From Spongiibacteraceae bacterium UBA5047 (lineage in GTDB: Bacteria > Pseudomonadota > Gammaproteobacteria > Pseudomonadales > Spongiibacteraceae): DNA of 25,322 nt. Of this stretch, positions 1 through 7,488 are shown one piece after another. Position numbers and translations under genes: made by a program. Within the stretch, counting starts at the first letter, position 1, and each line of letters starts with the position of its first letter. The notes below the pieces were generated by a model. It did not search any database. It saw only the letters and a list, made by a program, of their open reading frames with translations, and was not told where the DNA came from. The stretch lies in NCBI GenBank assembly GCA_002415025.1, contig DIBR01000039.1:935-26256 (forward strand), read 5' to 3'.

Positions 1-38
1 GCATGGGCGGAATGGGCGGCATGGGCGGCATGATGTAA
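1..38 (+). CDS. groL: 60 kDa chaperonin GroEL, C-terminal end only (5' truncated)
   Basis: Only the last eleven codons and the TAA stop are present, in the frame starting at base 3. They encode a glycine-methionine tail with three GGM units ending in MM, the flexible C-terminal tail typical of bacterial GroEL, which projects into the folding chamber. A strong intrinsic terminator follows 22 bases after the stop, as expected at the end of a groES-groL operon. Nothing else of the gene is visible, so the call rests on the tail motif alone; another GGM-repeat protein is possible but much less likely. Confidence 0.85.
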   Translation, partial: MGGMGGMGGMM

Positions 39-60
39 GCCGAACAGCCTGTTCTTCTGA

Positions 61-90
61 AAGCCCCGTCACGAGCGGGGCTTTTTTTTT
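61..90 (+). terminator. Rho-independent terminator of the groL transcript
   Basis: A perfect 9-bp stem (61-69 with 77-85, GC-rich core AGCCCCG) has a 7-nt loop and is followed by an unbroken run of T to position 90. It is placed directly behind the groL stop codon. Confidence 0.9.
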
Positions 91-230
91 GCGCGCAAAA
101 TGACTTCAGGCTGCCGTAAAGAGAGGCAAGGTGCATAGGGCTATACGGCCGGCTTGAGTTTCACTCACCGCGTGCGTTACAAGACGCCGTTCAGAGTCTC
201 ACCCATGCACCGAAAGATCAGCTATTCTTC

Positions 231-251
231 AGGTTCCGAAACAAGGAACCT
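231..251 (+). promoter_or_regulatory. Hairpin covering the ribosome binding site of the FetB-like gene
   Basis: AGGTTCC (231-237) and GGAACCT (245-251) are perfect inverted 7-mers around a 7-nt loop. The 3' arm contains the GGAA of the Shine-Dalgarno sequence AAGGAA (243-248), which lies 7 nt before the GTG start at 256. Folding of the RNA would hide the ribosome binding site. A regulatory role is inference; the pairing is directly visible. Confidence 0.45.
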
Positions 252-255
252 TGAC

Positions 256-957
256 GTGAATCTCTACGCTATTTCCAACCTGCAACTTGCTTACGCATTC
301 ATGCCGGCGCTGTTGGCGTTAATGGTGTTTTATCGCTGGACTGCCGGAGCGGGCAACGCCTCCTATGCGGTGGGGCGGATGCTGCTCCAATTGCTGCTGA
401 TCGGTTATGCCTTGGCCTATATCTTTGAAACCGAGCACCCGACCGTCGTGTTGGGGGTACTGACAATCATGCTTGCGGCAGCTGCCTGGATTTCCCTGAA
501 CTCCATCGGAAAACAGCGCACTGCCTGGCTGGGGAAGGCCGCACTTGCCATTGGAGTGGTGGGGATGGCTGTGTTGATTCTCGTCACTCAGGCCGTCGTA
601 GATGTTGACCCCTGGTATGAGCCTAACTACGTGATTCCGCTCGCCGGAATGATTTTTGCGAATACCATGAATGCCGTGAGTCTGGCCGCCGAGCGTTTCC
701 AGGCAGAAACCGCACAGGGTATAGACTACGAGAGTGCGCGCCGCAAGGCCTTCAAAGCCGCCATGATTCCTGTTGTGAACTCCCTGTTTGCGGTGGGATT
801 GGTGTCGTTGCCGGGTATGATGACCGGGCAGATCTTGTCGGGTGTTTCGCCGCTTATTGCGGCCCGCTATCAGATTGTGGTGATGAGCATGCTGTTTGGT
901 GCGGCGGGCATGTCTACGGCCTGGTTCCTGATGATGTTGCGCCCTAAATCAGCCTGA
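256..957 (+). CDS. fetB: FetB/YbbM-type ABC transporter permease (putative iron export)
   Basis: This is a 233-aa integral membrane protein of the UPF0014 / FetB family. In E. coli FetB is the permease of the FetAB exporter, linked to iron efflux and peroxide resistance. Family signatures are clear: an IPLAGMIFANTMNAVSLAAERF stretch in the middle, and near the C-terminus VGLVSLPGMMTGQILSG followed by YQIVVMSMLFGAAG. Hydrophobic segments run along its whole length. The GTG at 256 is preferred because AAGGAA lies 7 nt upstream and the protein then starts just before the first membrane helix, as in E. coli. An in-frame TTG at 154 would add 34 unlikely polar residues. No ATPase partner (FetA) lies beside it here, which is unusual because the two are normally adjacent. 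Confidence 0.85.
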   Translation: MNLYAISNLQLAYAFMPALLALMVFYRWTAGAGNASYAVGRMLLQLLLIGYALAYIFETEHPTVVLGVLTIMLAAAAWISLNSIGKQRTAWLGKAALAIGVVGMAVLILVTQAVVDVDPWYEPNYVIPLAGMIFANTMNAVSLAAERFQAETAQGIDYESARRKAFKAAMIPVVNSLFAVGLVSLPGMMTGQILSGVSPLIAARYQIVVMSMLFGAAGMSTAWFLMMLRPKSA

Positions 958-1010
958 GTAAATCCGGGATCCCCGCCTGTGATAACATGCCGGCTTCGAA
1001 AAAATAGCGA

Positions 1011-1880
1011 ATGATGACCATGACACTACGCCCACGCCGCTCCGTTTTATACATGCCCGGCTCCAATGCTCGCGCTCTGGAAAAGGCGCGGACTCTCGAT
1101 GCTGACAGTCTGGTACTGGACCTCGAAGATGCCGTAGCCCCCGATCAAAAAGAAGCCGCGCGCGAGCAGGTACTGGCAGCGGTGACTGCCGGTGGCTATG
1201 GCCACCGCGAAATGGTGGTGCGCGTTAATGCCTTTGATACCCGCTGGGGGCGGGATGATATTGTGGCGTTTGCCGGTGCGCCCATTGCGGCCTTGTGTTT
1301 GCCCAAGGTTGAATCTGCCGAAGAAGTGAATGCCGTTGTGCAGCTATTGAAGCAGGAAAAGTCGACCCTGAAGCTGTGGCTGATGGCAGAAACGCCGCGC
1401 GGTATTCTGAATATCGACGAAATCTGTGGTGCCCATGAACGGGTAGAAGTGATTGTGATGGGAACATCTGATCTGGCGAAAGAGCTGCGTGTGCCGCACA
1501 CGCCTGATCGACTCGGCCTGCAAACTTCACTGCAGTTGTGTGTATTGGCAGCGCGCGCACACGGGCTGGATATTCTCGATGGCGTGTATCTTGATATCAA
1601 AGATGACGCGGGTTTTGCCTTTGCATGCGATCAGGGAGTGGCTCTGGGGTTTGATGGCAAAACCCTGATACACCCGAGCCAGCTCGAGCGAGCCAACATA
1701 GCGTTTGCGCCCGCGCCTGAGGTTATAGACCGGGCACGACGTATTCTCGATGCATGGCGTGAAGCGGAGGCCGAAGGGAAGGCCGTTGCGGTGGTGGATG
1801 GCAAGCTCGTTGAGAATCTGCACGTGGCCGAAGCCGAACGACATTTGGCAATTTATGAGGCGATAAGCGTCGGGCGTTAG
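1011..1880 (+). CDS. CitE-like HpcH/HpaI-family lyase (malyl-/citramalyl-CoA lyase type)
   Basis: A 289-aa TIM-barrel protein of the CitE / CLYBL / malyl-CoA lyase group. Visible motifs are RRSVLYMPGSN at the N-terminus, LVLDLEDAVAPDQK around residues 34-47 with the acidic pair of the metal site, LPKVES, the conserved acidic MAETPRG segment and GTSDLAKEL, followed by DGKTLIHPSQ near the C-terminus. Members cleave or hydrolyse 3-hydroxyacyl-CoA esters such as malyl-CoA or citramalyl-CoA; the sequence does not settle which substrate is used. No citrate lyase alpha or gamma subunit genes are nearby, so a role in citrate lyase itself is unlikely. ATG codons at 1011, 1014 and 1020 compete as starts and none has a clear Shine-Dalgarno sequence. 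The gene is convergent with the DUF385 gene. Confidence 0.85.
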   Translation: MMTMTLRPRRSVLYMPGSNARALEKARTLDADSLVLDLEDAVAPDQKEAAREQVLAAVTAGGYGHREMVVRVNAFDTRWGRDDIVAFAGAPIAALCLPKVESAEEVNAVVQLLKQEKSTLKLWLMAETPRGILNIDEICGAHERVEVIVMGTSDLAKELRVPHTPDRLGLQTSLQLCVLAARAHGLDILDGVYLDIKDDAGFAFACDQGVALGFDGKTLIHPSQLERANIAFAPAPEVIDRARRILDAWREAEAEGKAVAVVDGKLVENLHVAEAERHLAIYEAISVGR

Positions 1881-1890
1881 GCGCTTACCT

Positions 1891-1916
1891 GCCCGATACG
1901 TTGCGCTTAATCGGGC
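1891..1916. terminator. Short inverted repeat between convergent genes, possible weak terminator
   Basis: GCCCGAT (1891-1897) pairs perfectly with ATCGGGC (1910-1916) across a 12-nt loop, just behind the lyase stop codon and before the convergent DUF385 gene. No T-run follows on either strand, so intrinsic termination is doubtful. Confidence 0.25.
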
Positions 1917-1989
1917 CTGCGTGACTGGGTACGAGTAGAAACGTGAGGCTGTAGGCCGGAATAGGCAAAGCGTTTCCGGCAAAGCCGTG

Positions 1990-2418
1990 TTAGCGGATTG
2001 TACGCAACAAAATCACCGGAATCCTGCGATTGTATTCACTTTGCGCTGTGTGCCAGTAGTGTACGACGCGGGGATTAATCTCGGCCATCTCATCCCAGTA
2101 TTTCAGACGCTCGTCTTCGCTGATTTCTTCGGCGCGGACTCTGCGCGATTCGCGTTTGAATTGAATATCAAACTCCGGGTGCGCGCGCATATTGTGCCAC
2201 CAGGCCGGCATTTTCGGGCCGCCATTATTGGACGCCAGCACCAATAGTCCTTCCGGGTGCGGGTAGCACGCGACGGGAATAGAGCGCCGTTCTCCGGACC
2301 TGGCGCCAATGGTATGCATCATGACCATGGGAATACCCATCAGGTTGCCGCCTATGCGGCCCCCCGTGGCCGAATAAATGGCGCGGTGAACGCGGGTTAC
2401 CCATTGCCAGTCTGCCAT
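1990..2418 (-). CDS. DUF385-family deazaflavin-dependent oxidoreductase (nitroreductase-like)
   Basis: A 142-aa protein resembling the F420H2-dependent quinone reductase / Ddn family (split beta-barrel flavin or deazaflavin binders). Recognisable parts are MHTIGARSGERRSIPVACYP in the first third, the GLLVLASNNGGPKMPAWWHNMRAHPEF segment in the centre, and a C-terminal RRIPVILL strand. In actinobacteria such proteins use the deazaflavin cofactor F420 to reduce quinones or nitro compounds; whether a gammaproteobacterial member uses F420 or FMN cannot be told from sequence. AAGGAG sits 7 nt before the ATG. The gene begins 26 nt after the YheT-like hydrolase on the same strand and is probably co-transcribed with it. 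Confidence 0.8.
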   Translation of the reverse strand: MADWQWVTRVHRAIYSATGGRIGGNLMGIPMVMMHTIGARSGERRSIPVACYPHPEGLLVLASNNGGPKMPAWWHNMRAHPEFDIQFKRESRRVRAEEISEDERLKYWDEMAEINPRVVHYWHTAQSEYNRRIPVILLRTIR

Positions 2419-2444
2419 CCCCTAGCTCCTTGTTGTGGTATGAG

Positions 2445-3419
2445 TTACTCCGGTTGGTGGAGTAATTCCAGTAGCCGGTGATCTACCCAGCTGTCGAGCC
2501 GGTAATTGCTGACATAGCCGCAGTGGCCGCCATGAAGCGTTGACTCGATGGTGAGGTTAGGTGTTTTTGCCAGATTGGGCAAATCTTCGGCACCGCAAAT
2601 AGGGTCGTCTTGCGCAGCGATGATATGGCTGGGTACCTGCAGGTTGGCCAGCGCATCACCAATGATCGCGTAGCCGAGCAGATAGGTAGGTGCATCCGGA
2701 AACTGGGTGAAACGTGGCACAAAATACCGGTTCATTTCACGCAGGCTCTTCAGGCTGAGCAAATCTTTCTCGTAACCCAGCTCGGGAAAATGTTTGAGTT
2801 TGGTACGCAGCGAGCGCTTCCATTTACGTACAAAATATTTTTCGTACAACCACCAGCCACTGTCCAGAGCCTCCATGGTGTTGACCGGGTTCAATACCGG
2901 GCACACCGCTACCACCTGATCCAGTTTGATGTCGTACTCTGCCGCATTTGCGGCTACACGCAGGCTGAAGTTCCCGCCCAGTGAAAAGCCGGCCAGATAA
3001 TTCTTGTCGTGGGGATAGCGTTGCTGGATCCAGTGCACGGCTTCAAGCACATCGCTGAGGCGCGTTGAGTTGAAAAGCTCCCTGTTGAGATGATGGCTCG
3101 GCCCGTGATCGCGCAGGTTCAGACGAAAGACATCAAAACCGGCAAGGAACAAGGCACTGCCAGAGGAGAGCATATAGGTTGATTTAGAACAGCCTTCCCA
3201 GCCGTGAATCAGAATTACCAGGCCGCGTGCTGTAGCGGGCTGCTGCGCATAGTCACCAATCAGGCGGGTGCCATCGCGACATTCAATCAGTACCTCCTCG
3301 CTGGCGGCCTCCAGTTTTCTCGCGCGGGCGCCGATACGCAAACGGCGCAAACGGGTGGAAGCGAGAATGGATTGGATATGGGCATTGCGCAAAAGGGCGG
3401 GGGGCTGGAATGTGCTCAT
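2445..3419 (-). CDS. yheT: YheT-type alpha/beta hydrolase
   Basis: A 324-aa hydrolase of the YheT / EMB8 branch of the alpha/beta-hydrolase fold. The oxyanion-hole motif HGWEG lies at residues 72-76, the nucleophile elbow GFSLGGN at 144-150 gives catalytic Ser146, the acid is Asp271 or Asp272 in AAQDDPIC, and the histidine is His299 in HGGHCGY. The N-terminal PPALLRNAHIQSI segment is typical of the family, whose members probably act on carboxyl esters; the natural substrate is unknown. No signal peptide is seen, so it is cytoplasmic. It is the first gene of a two-gene minus-strand unit with the DUF385 protein and is divergent from the TonB-dependent receptor. Confidence 0.88.
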   Translation of the reverse strand: MSTFQPPALLRNAHIQSILASTRLRRLRIGARARKLEAASEEVLIECRDGTRLIGDYAQQPATARGLVILIHGWEGCSKSTYMLSSGSALFLAGFDVFRLNLRDHGPSHHLNRELFNSTRLSDVLEAVHWIQQRYPHDKNYLAGFSLGGNFSLRVAANAAEYDIKLDQVVAVCPVLNPVNTMEALDSGWWLYEKYFVRKWKRSLRTKLKHFPELGYEKDLLSLKSLREMNRYFVPRFTQFPDAPTYLLGYAIIGDALANLQVPSHIIAAQDDPICGAEDLPNLAKTPNLTIESTLHGGHCGYVSNYRLDSWVDHRLLELLHQPE

Positions 3420-3457
3420 TAATCTGCAAAGTCTGTTGAATATGGCAGCTACCTTAG

Positions 3458-3477
3458 CCTACTCCAAGCAGAGTAGG
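3458..3477. promoter_or_regulatory. Perfect inverted repeat in a divergent promoter region (operator candidate)
   Basis: CCTACTC (3458-3464) and GAGTAGG (3471-3477) form a perfect 7-bp inverted repeat with a 6-nt spacer. It lies in the 142-bp region between the divergently transcribed hydrolase and TonB-dependent receptor genes. It could be a regulator binding site or a leader hairpin of the hydrolase mRNA. I could not identify a convincing promoter around it. Confidence 0.35.
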
Positions 3478-3561
3478 AAAGGGCTCATTGCTTGATTTGA
3501 CGGAGCAGTTTCACCAAAATTGGCCGGCTATAAATTCTAACAATGACGCAGGGCACTATTC

Positions 3562-3615
3562 ATGAAAATGGGTAAGGTCAAAAAAATGGGGAAGGTCATG
3601 AAAATGGGGAAGGTT
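3562..3615 (+). repeat. Three tandem 18-bp repeats at the start of the receptor gene
   Basis: Three consecutive 18-bp units (3562-3579, 3580-3597, 3598-3615) encode the hexapeptide (M/K)KMGKV three times. Each unit contains a G-rich GGTAAGG or GGGAAGG stretch followed 8 nt later by the next internal ATG, so each copy carries its own potential ribosome binding site and start codon. Candidate ATGs are at 3562, 3568, 3586, 3598 and 3604. Confidence 0.9.
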
Positions 3616-5868
3616 AAGGGCGCACAGTGGTTTGCGGTTGCAGCCGCAGGTTTGGCCGCGCACGCAGCAGTGGCACAGTCGCCGGGTAGAAGCACACAGC
3701 TTGAAGAAGTGGTGGTCACGGCGCAAAAACGGGAAGAATCCCTGCAGGATACGCCTATTTCGCTGGCGGCGTTCTCCGGTGATCAGCTTGAGCAGTTTGG
3801 TATTGTCAATCTGGGCGATATTACTGCTCGCACTCCCAACGTTGATATCACCCCCTTCCCGAACAGCCGCAGCTCGCTTGTCATCTTTATGCGGGGTGTG
3901 GGCAACAACGACAGTCAGACGACGCAAGATCCGGCTGTGGGTGTGTATTTTGACGGTGTTTACGTAGGGCGCAGCATCGGCCTGACCAAGGATGTTGCTG
4001 ATTTGGAGCGCGTTGAAGTATTGCGCGGCCCTCAGGGTACTTTGTACGGTCGCAACACTACCGGTGGTGCCATCAATATGATTGGCGCCAAGCCCGCTGG
4101 CGAGTTTGCCCTGAAACAGGTGCTCTCGACCGGTAACCGCGGTTATCGCAAAGCCTTGATACAGCTCGACACCCCGACTTACAACAACATCAGTGCCAAG
4201 GTCAGTTATACCGAATCCGATAAATCCCATTGGGTTGATAACGTCAATAGCAACAATGATTTTGTCGAAGAAGACCGCAAGGCCGGGCGCTTTGTTTTGC
4301 GCTGGGATATTTCCGAGACCTTTTCTGCCGACTACGCCTACGATCTTTCCGAGATCGTGGGTCCACAGCCGTATTATCAGGTACTGCGTATTAATGAAGA
4401 CCGGGTGGTGACCCCCCAGTATCTGGCCAACGCCATTGCCAGCGGGGTGTCTCAGGACACCATCACCAACCTGCAGAATGATCTGGTGGTGGGAACGCTG
4501 TTTACCCCCCAGTTTCGCGAGCGCGCCAGTGAATCGCGTCTGGGGCAGGGCGCCTGGGATGTGCCGGTTGAAGACTCGGTTACGGACGTGAGTGGCCACA
4601 GTCTGACCCTGACCTGGGATTTGCCGATCGGTACCCTGAAGTCCATCAGCGCTTACCGCGAACTGTCGGAAGACGTGATTATGGATTACGGCGCCGGGGT
4701 AGAGTGGTTCGACGTGATGGTGAATATAGAGCAGGACCAGCTGTCGCAGGAATTGCAGCTGGTAGGCGATATTGGTGACAGCTTCAATTACGTCTCCGGC
4801 TTGTATTACTTCAAGGAGCACGGCTTTGAACGAGAGGTCGATACCGTTGCCGGTGCAGTTGCCGAGAATCGCGAGATCAGCTCCACCAATGAAGCCTGGG
4901 CTGTCTACGGACAGCTGACCTGGAATCCCGAGTTTTTGCGAGCCTTGAGTTTGACTCTGGGCGCGCGCTATACGGAAGATGATCGCTGTGCGAAGAAGTT
5001 CAGCATCAACTTCACCAACTCCCCGAACAATACCCAGGATGCCTGTGATGACTGGAGCAATTTCACGCCCAGCCTGACCGCAGCCTACGATATTAACGAC
5101 AATATCAGCACTTACGCCAAGGTAGTAACCGGCTACAAATCCGGTGGCTTTAACGTGCGCAGCACCGAGGCGGGCTTTCAGCCGGCCTTTGACGAAGAAG
5201 AAATGATTTCTTACGAGCTGGGCATCAAGTCGACCTTGATGGAAAACCGCCTGCGGCTCAACGCTGCAGTGTTTCGCAGTGAATACTCGGATATGCAGAT
5301 ACAGCAGATTCTGGATAATACTGCCGTTTTCCTGACCGATGTCTTCAATGCGGGTAAGGCCGAGATTGAAGGTTTTGAAGTGGATTTAACAGCGGTGGTA
5401 AGCGAAGGGCTGACGCTGACTCTGGGCTACGGCTATACCAACGCTGACTTTGTGGAAGTCATCGACAACAACCCGAACTCGGCCACTTTCCAGCAGGATA
5501 TCAGCGCAGACTACATCATGCCCTACGCGCCACAAAACACCTACAACGTGGTGCTGGAATACCAGTTTGCTGATTTCGGTATCGGCGTCCTGCGCGGTAC
5601 GCTGGACTACAACTGGCGCGACGAGCGTTTCGGCACGGCGTCTAATGACGACATCGAAGGCTTCTTCCTGGATGACTACGGCCTGCTGGGCGCACGCCTG
5701 AGCTGGTCGGAGATTGACCTGGCGGGAACCACCATGACGCTGGCCGCCTGGGGCAAAAACCTCGCCAATGAAGAATACATTGTTCACAGCATCAGCCAGG
5801 CCTATTTTCACAGTGGCTATTTTGGCGAGCTGGCAAGCTACGGGCTGGATTTAACCATTGAGTTCTAG
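3562..5868 (+). CDS. TonB-dependent outer-membrane receptor
   Basis: A 768-aa TonB-dependent receptor. A lysine-rich N-region and the hydrophobic AQWFAVAAAGLAAHAAVA segment form a signal peptide, probably cleaved near residue 38. A TonB-box-like LEEVVVTAQKR (48-58) follows, then the plug domain with PNVDITPFPN, MRGVG and VEVLRGPQGTLYGRNTTGGAIN. The remainder is a 22-strand-type beta-barrel ending in phenylalanine, as outer-membrane proteins require. It imports a ligand across the outer membrane using TonB energy; the ligand (siderophore, carbohydrate, steroid or other) cannot be read from this sequence and no transport partner is adjacent. The start is ambiguous because of the repeats: ATG 3598 or 3604 would leave a signal peptide of ordinary length. 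A strong terminator follows. Confidence 0.93.
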   Translation: MKMGKVKKMGKVMKMGKVKGAQWFAVAAAGLAAHAAVAQSPGRSTQLEEVVVTAQKREESLQDTPISLAAFSGDQLEQFGIVNLGDITARTPNVDITPFPNSRSSLVIFMRGVGNNDSQTTQDPAVGVYFDGVYVGRSIGLTKDVADLERVEVLRGPQGTLYGRNTTGGAINMIGAKPAGEFALKQVLSTGNRGYRKALIQLDTPTYNNISAKVSYTESDKSHWVDNVNSNNDFVEEDRKAGRFVLRWDISETFSADYAYDLSEIVGPQPYYQVLRINEDRVVTPQYLANAIASGVSQDTITNLQNDLVVGTLFTPQFRERASESRLGQGAWDVPVEDSVTDVSGHSLTLTWDLPIGTLKSISAYRELSEDVIMDYGAGVEWFDVMVNIEQDQLSQELQLVGDIGDSFNYVSGLYYFKEHGFEREVDTVAGAVAENREISSTNEAWAVYGQLTWNPEFLRALSLTLGARYTEDDRCAKKFSINFTNSPNNTQDACDDWSNFTPSLTAAYDINDNISTYAKVVTGYKSGGFNVRSTEAGFQPAFDEEEMISYELGIKSTLMENRLRLNAAVFRSEYSDMQIQQILDNTAVFLTDVFNAGKAEIEGFEVDLTAVVSEGLTLTLGYGYTNADFVEVIDNNPNSATFQQDISADYIMPYAPQNTYNVVLEYQFADFGIGVLRGTLDYNWRDERFGTASNDDIEGFFLDDYGLLGARLSWSEIDLAGTTMTLAAWGKNLANEEYIVHSISQAYFHSGYFGELASYGLDLTIEF

Positions 5869-5888
5869 ACGGAAAATCAGGACATAAC

Positions 5889-5919
5889 AAAAAGGGAGCC
5901 GTATTGGCTCCCTTTTTTT
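5889..5919. terminator. Bidirectional rho-independent terminator between the receptor gene and panD
   Basis: A 12-bp stem (5889-5900 with 5906-5917, core GGGAGCC) has a 5-nt loop and is followed by T residues to 5919. The mirrored A-run gives at least five T on the minus strand, so it can end both the receptor transcript and the convergent panD transcript. Confidence 0.88.
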
Positions 5920-5967
5920 ATTTGGACTATTTTTCGTAAGACGTTGGACGTCAGGCCCCGTTTGGCC

Positions 5968-6348
5968 TTAAGCCACCTGCACCGGAATAGCATTGCTGCT
6001 ATGGCTCACGGTGTTGTCCGGGTTCATGTAAATCAAACGCGGCTTGAAGTTGATCAGCTCGGCTTCGGAGTAGCTGCCGTAGGCACAAATAATAATGGTG
6101 TCGCCAACGTTGGCTTTATGGGCAGCAGCGCCATTGATGGAAATAATGCCGCTGTTGTCTTCGCCGCGAATGATATAGGTAGTAAAGCGCTCGCCATTGG
6201 TGACGTTGTAGATATCAATCTGCTCGTATTCACGCAAGCCGGCAACATCCAGCAACTTGCCGTCAATGGCACAGGAGCCTTCATAGTTCAGCACCGCGTG
6301 GGTTACGGTTGCTTTGTGAAGCTTGGCTTTCAGCATGGTGGACTGCAT
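5968..6348 (-). CDS. panD: Aspartate 1-decarboxylase
   Basis: A 126-aa pyruvoyl enzyme that makes beta-alanine from L-aspartate for pantothenate and coenzyme A synthesis. Self-cleavage at Gly24-Ser25, in the motif YEGSCAID, creates the pyruvoyl group. Other conserved parts are the N-terminal MLKAKLHKATVTHA, IDIYNVTNGERFTTY and the NGAAAHKANVGD segment; the C-terminal IPVQVA is also typical. The length matches the E. coli enzyme. AAGGAA lies 6 nt before the ATG. It follows panC by 50 nt and is the last gene of the pan cluster before the shared terminator. Such proenzymes often need a PanM/PanZ-type maturation factor; none is visible in this window. Confidence 0.97.
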   Translation of the reverse strand: MQSTMLKAKLHKATVTHAVLNYEGSCAIDGKLLDVAGLREYEQIDIYNVTNGERFTTYIIRGEDNSGIISINGAAAHKANVGDTIIICAYGSYSEAELINFKPRLIYMNPDNTVSHSSNAIPVQVA

Positions 6349-6390
6349 ACGCTGTTCCTTTCTATCTCTCTGCCCGTTTGGTGACGCGGT

Positions 6391-6407
6391 GCCCGATTTT
6401 ACCGGGC
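6391..6407 (-). other. Small hairpin across the panC stop codon
   Basis: GCCCG and CGGGC (6391-6395 and 6403-6407) form a 5-bp stem with a 7-nt loop at the end of panC. No T-run follows, so it is unlikely to stop transcription into panD. Confidence 0.2.
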
Positions 6408-7283
6408 GGCAAGCATACCCCAGTCTGCGCTGGGATTGAAGTTCAGGGTGACATTGTCTATCAGGCGGGTGTCGCCGAGTTTGGCAGCCGCGAGAATGAC
6501 AATTTCTTCGGTGTCCAGGGTGACGCCGTCGAGGGTGCGGGCATCACAGATGGAGAAATAATCAGGTTCAAAGCCTGCTTCCGTCAGGCTGAGCCGGGCG
6601 TGGTGTTCCAGCTCGCTGTAACTGTCGAAACCACAAGCGATGGCCTCCCGGCACTCTTGAAGCGTTTTGTGCAGCAGGGGCGCGCTGCGGCGCTGATTCT
6701 CGCTCAGGAAGCCGTTGCGCGAGCTCAGGGCCAGTCCATCGGTAGAGCGGGCCGTGTTAACCCCTTCAATCTGAATGGGCATGCACAAATCGGCGGCCAT
6801 TTTACGAATCACCGCCAGCTGCTGGAAATCTTTCTTGCCGAACACGGCAATGTCGGGCTGAACAATCTGGAACAGCTTGGTCACCACGGTGGAAACGCCG
6901 TCGAAGTGGCCGGGGCGGCTGGCTCCGCAATGCCGTACTGAGACCTCCGGCACGCTGACAATACTCTGTTCACCGGTACCGTTGGGATACATTTCAGCGA
7001 CGGTGGGGTGGAACAGGTACTGAACACCTTCGGCAAAGAGCTTTTCCTTGTCGGCGCTCAGGGTGCGGGGGTAGTTATCGAGGTCTTCGTTGGCGCCGAA
7101 TTGCAGCGGGTTGACAAAAATACTGACAACAACCGTCTCACCCAATTCGCGCGCTCGGCGAACCAGTTGCAAATGGCCTTCATGCAAATTGCCCATGGTG
7201 GGCACAAATGCAACCCGCCGACCCGCTTTGCGGTCGGTGGTCAGGGCTTCTCTCAGCCGCGCTGTTGTACTGAATGTCTTCAT
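6399..7283 (-). CDS. panC: Pantothenate synthetase (pantoate-beta-alanine ligase)
   Basis: A 294-aa cytoplasmic enzyme that joins pantoate and beta-alanine using ATP, through a pantoyl-adenylate. The nucleotidyltransferase motif PTMGNLHEGH (residues 28-37) gives the HxGH site. FVNPLQFGANEDL, GASRPGHFDGVSTVV, FGKKDFQQL and the ALSSRNG motif complete the family set. The ATG at 7283 is chosen because GGGAAG lies 9 nt upstream; an in-frame TTG at 7292 would add only three residues. It is separated from panB by a long structured gap rather than the tight spacing seen in the rest of the cluster, so it may have its own promoter or a transcript-level control. Confidence 0.97.
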   Translation of the reverse strand: MKTFSTTARLREALTTDRKAGRRVAFVPTMGNLHEGHLQLVRRARELGETVVVSIFVNPLQFGANEDLDNYPRTLSADKEKLFAEGVQYLFHPTVAEMYPNGTGEQSIVSVPEVSVRHCGASRPGHFDGVSTVVTKLFQIVQPDIAVFGKKDFQQLAVIRKMAADLCMPIQIEGVNTARSTDGLALSSRNGFLSENQRRSAPLLHKTLQECREAIACGFDSYSELEHHARLSLTEAGFEPDYFSICDARTLDGVTLDTEEIVILAAAKLGDTRLIDNVTLNFNPSADWGMLAAR

Positions 7284-7423
7284 ATCACCCAACTTCCCAC
7301 GCTTGCCATCGCTGATATGCAGATGCAGGTTGCTGTGATGTCAGTCCGCTATCGCCGCGGGCTGGCGCCCATCCTTCACTGTCAGGTCATGCCGACAGGA
7401 AGGCACACTGCCAAGGTGTTTAC

Positions 7424-7435
7424 ATTGTGAACAAT
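7424..7435. promoter_or_regulatory. Palindrome upstream of panC
   Basis: ATTGT-GA-ACAAT is a perfect 5-bp inverted repeat with a 2-nt centre, about 140 bp upstream of the panC start in the panB-panC gap. The form is that of a small dimeric-regulator half-site pair, but nothing else supports a function. Confidence 0.25.
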
Positions 7436-7488
7436 TGCCAGTGGCGGGGAAGTATGCCCCAATCATGGTGGTGGTTCAATGGTTTTTG

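Noticed and set aside
154..255. N-terminal extension of the FetB-like protein from TTG 154
   Set aside because: The extra residues are polar and not family-like, while GTG 256 has a well-placed Shine-Dalgarno sequence.
3556..4821. Long minus-strand frame (421 aa) opposite the TonB-dependent receptor
   Set aside because: It is fully antisense to an unmistakable receptor gene and shows no family motif; such frames are common opposite GC-rich genes.
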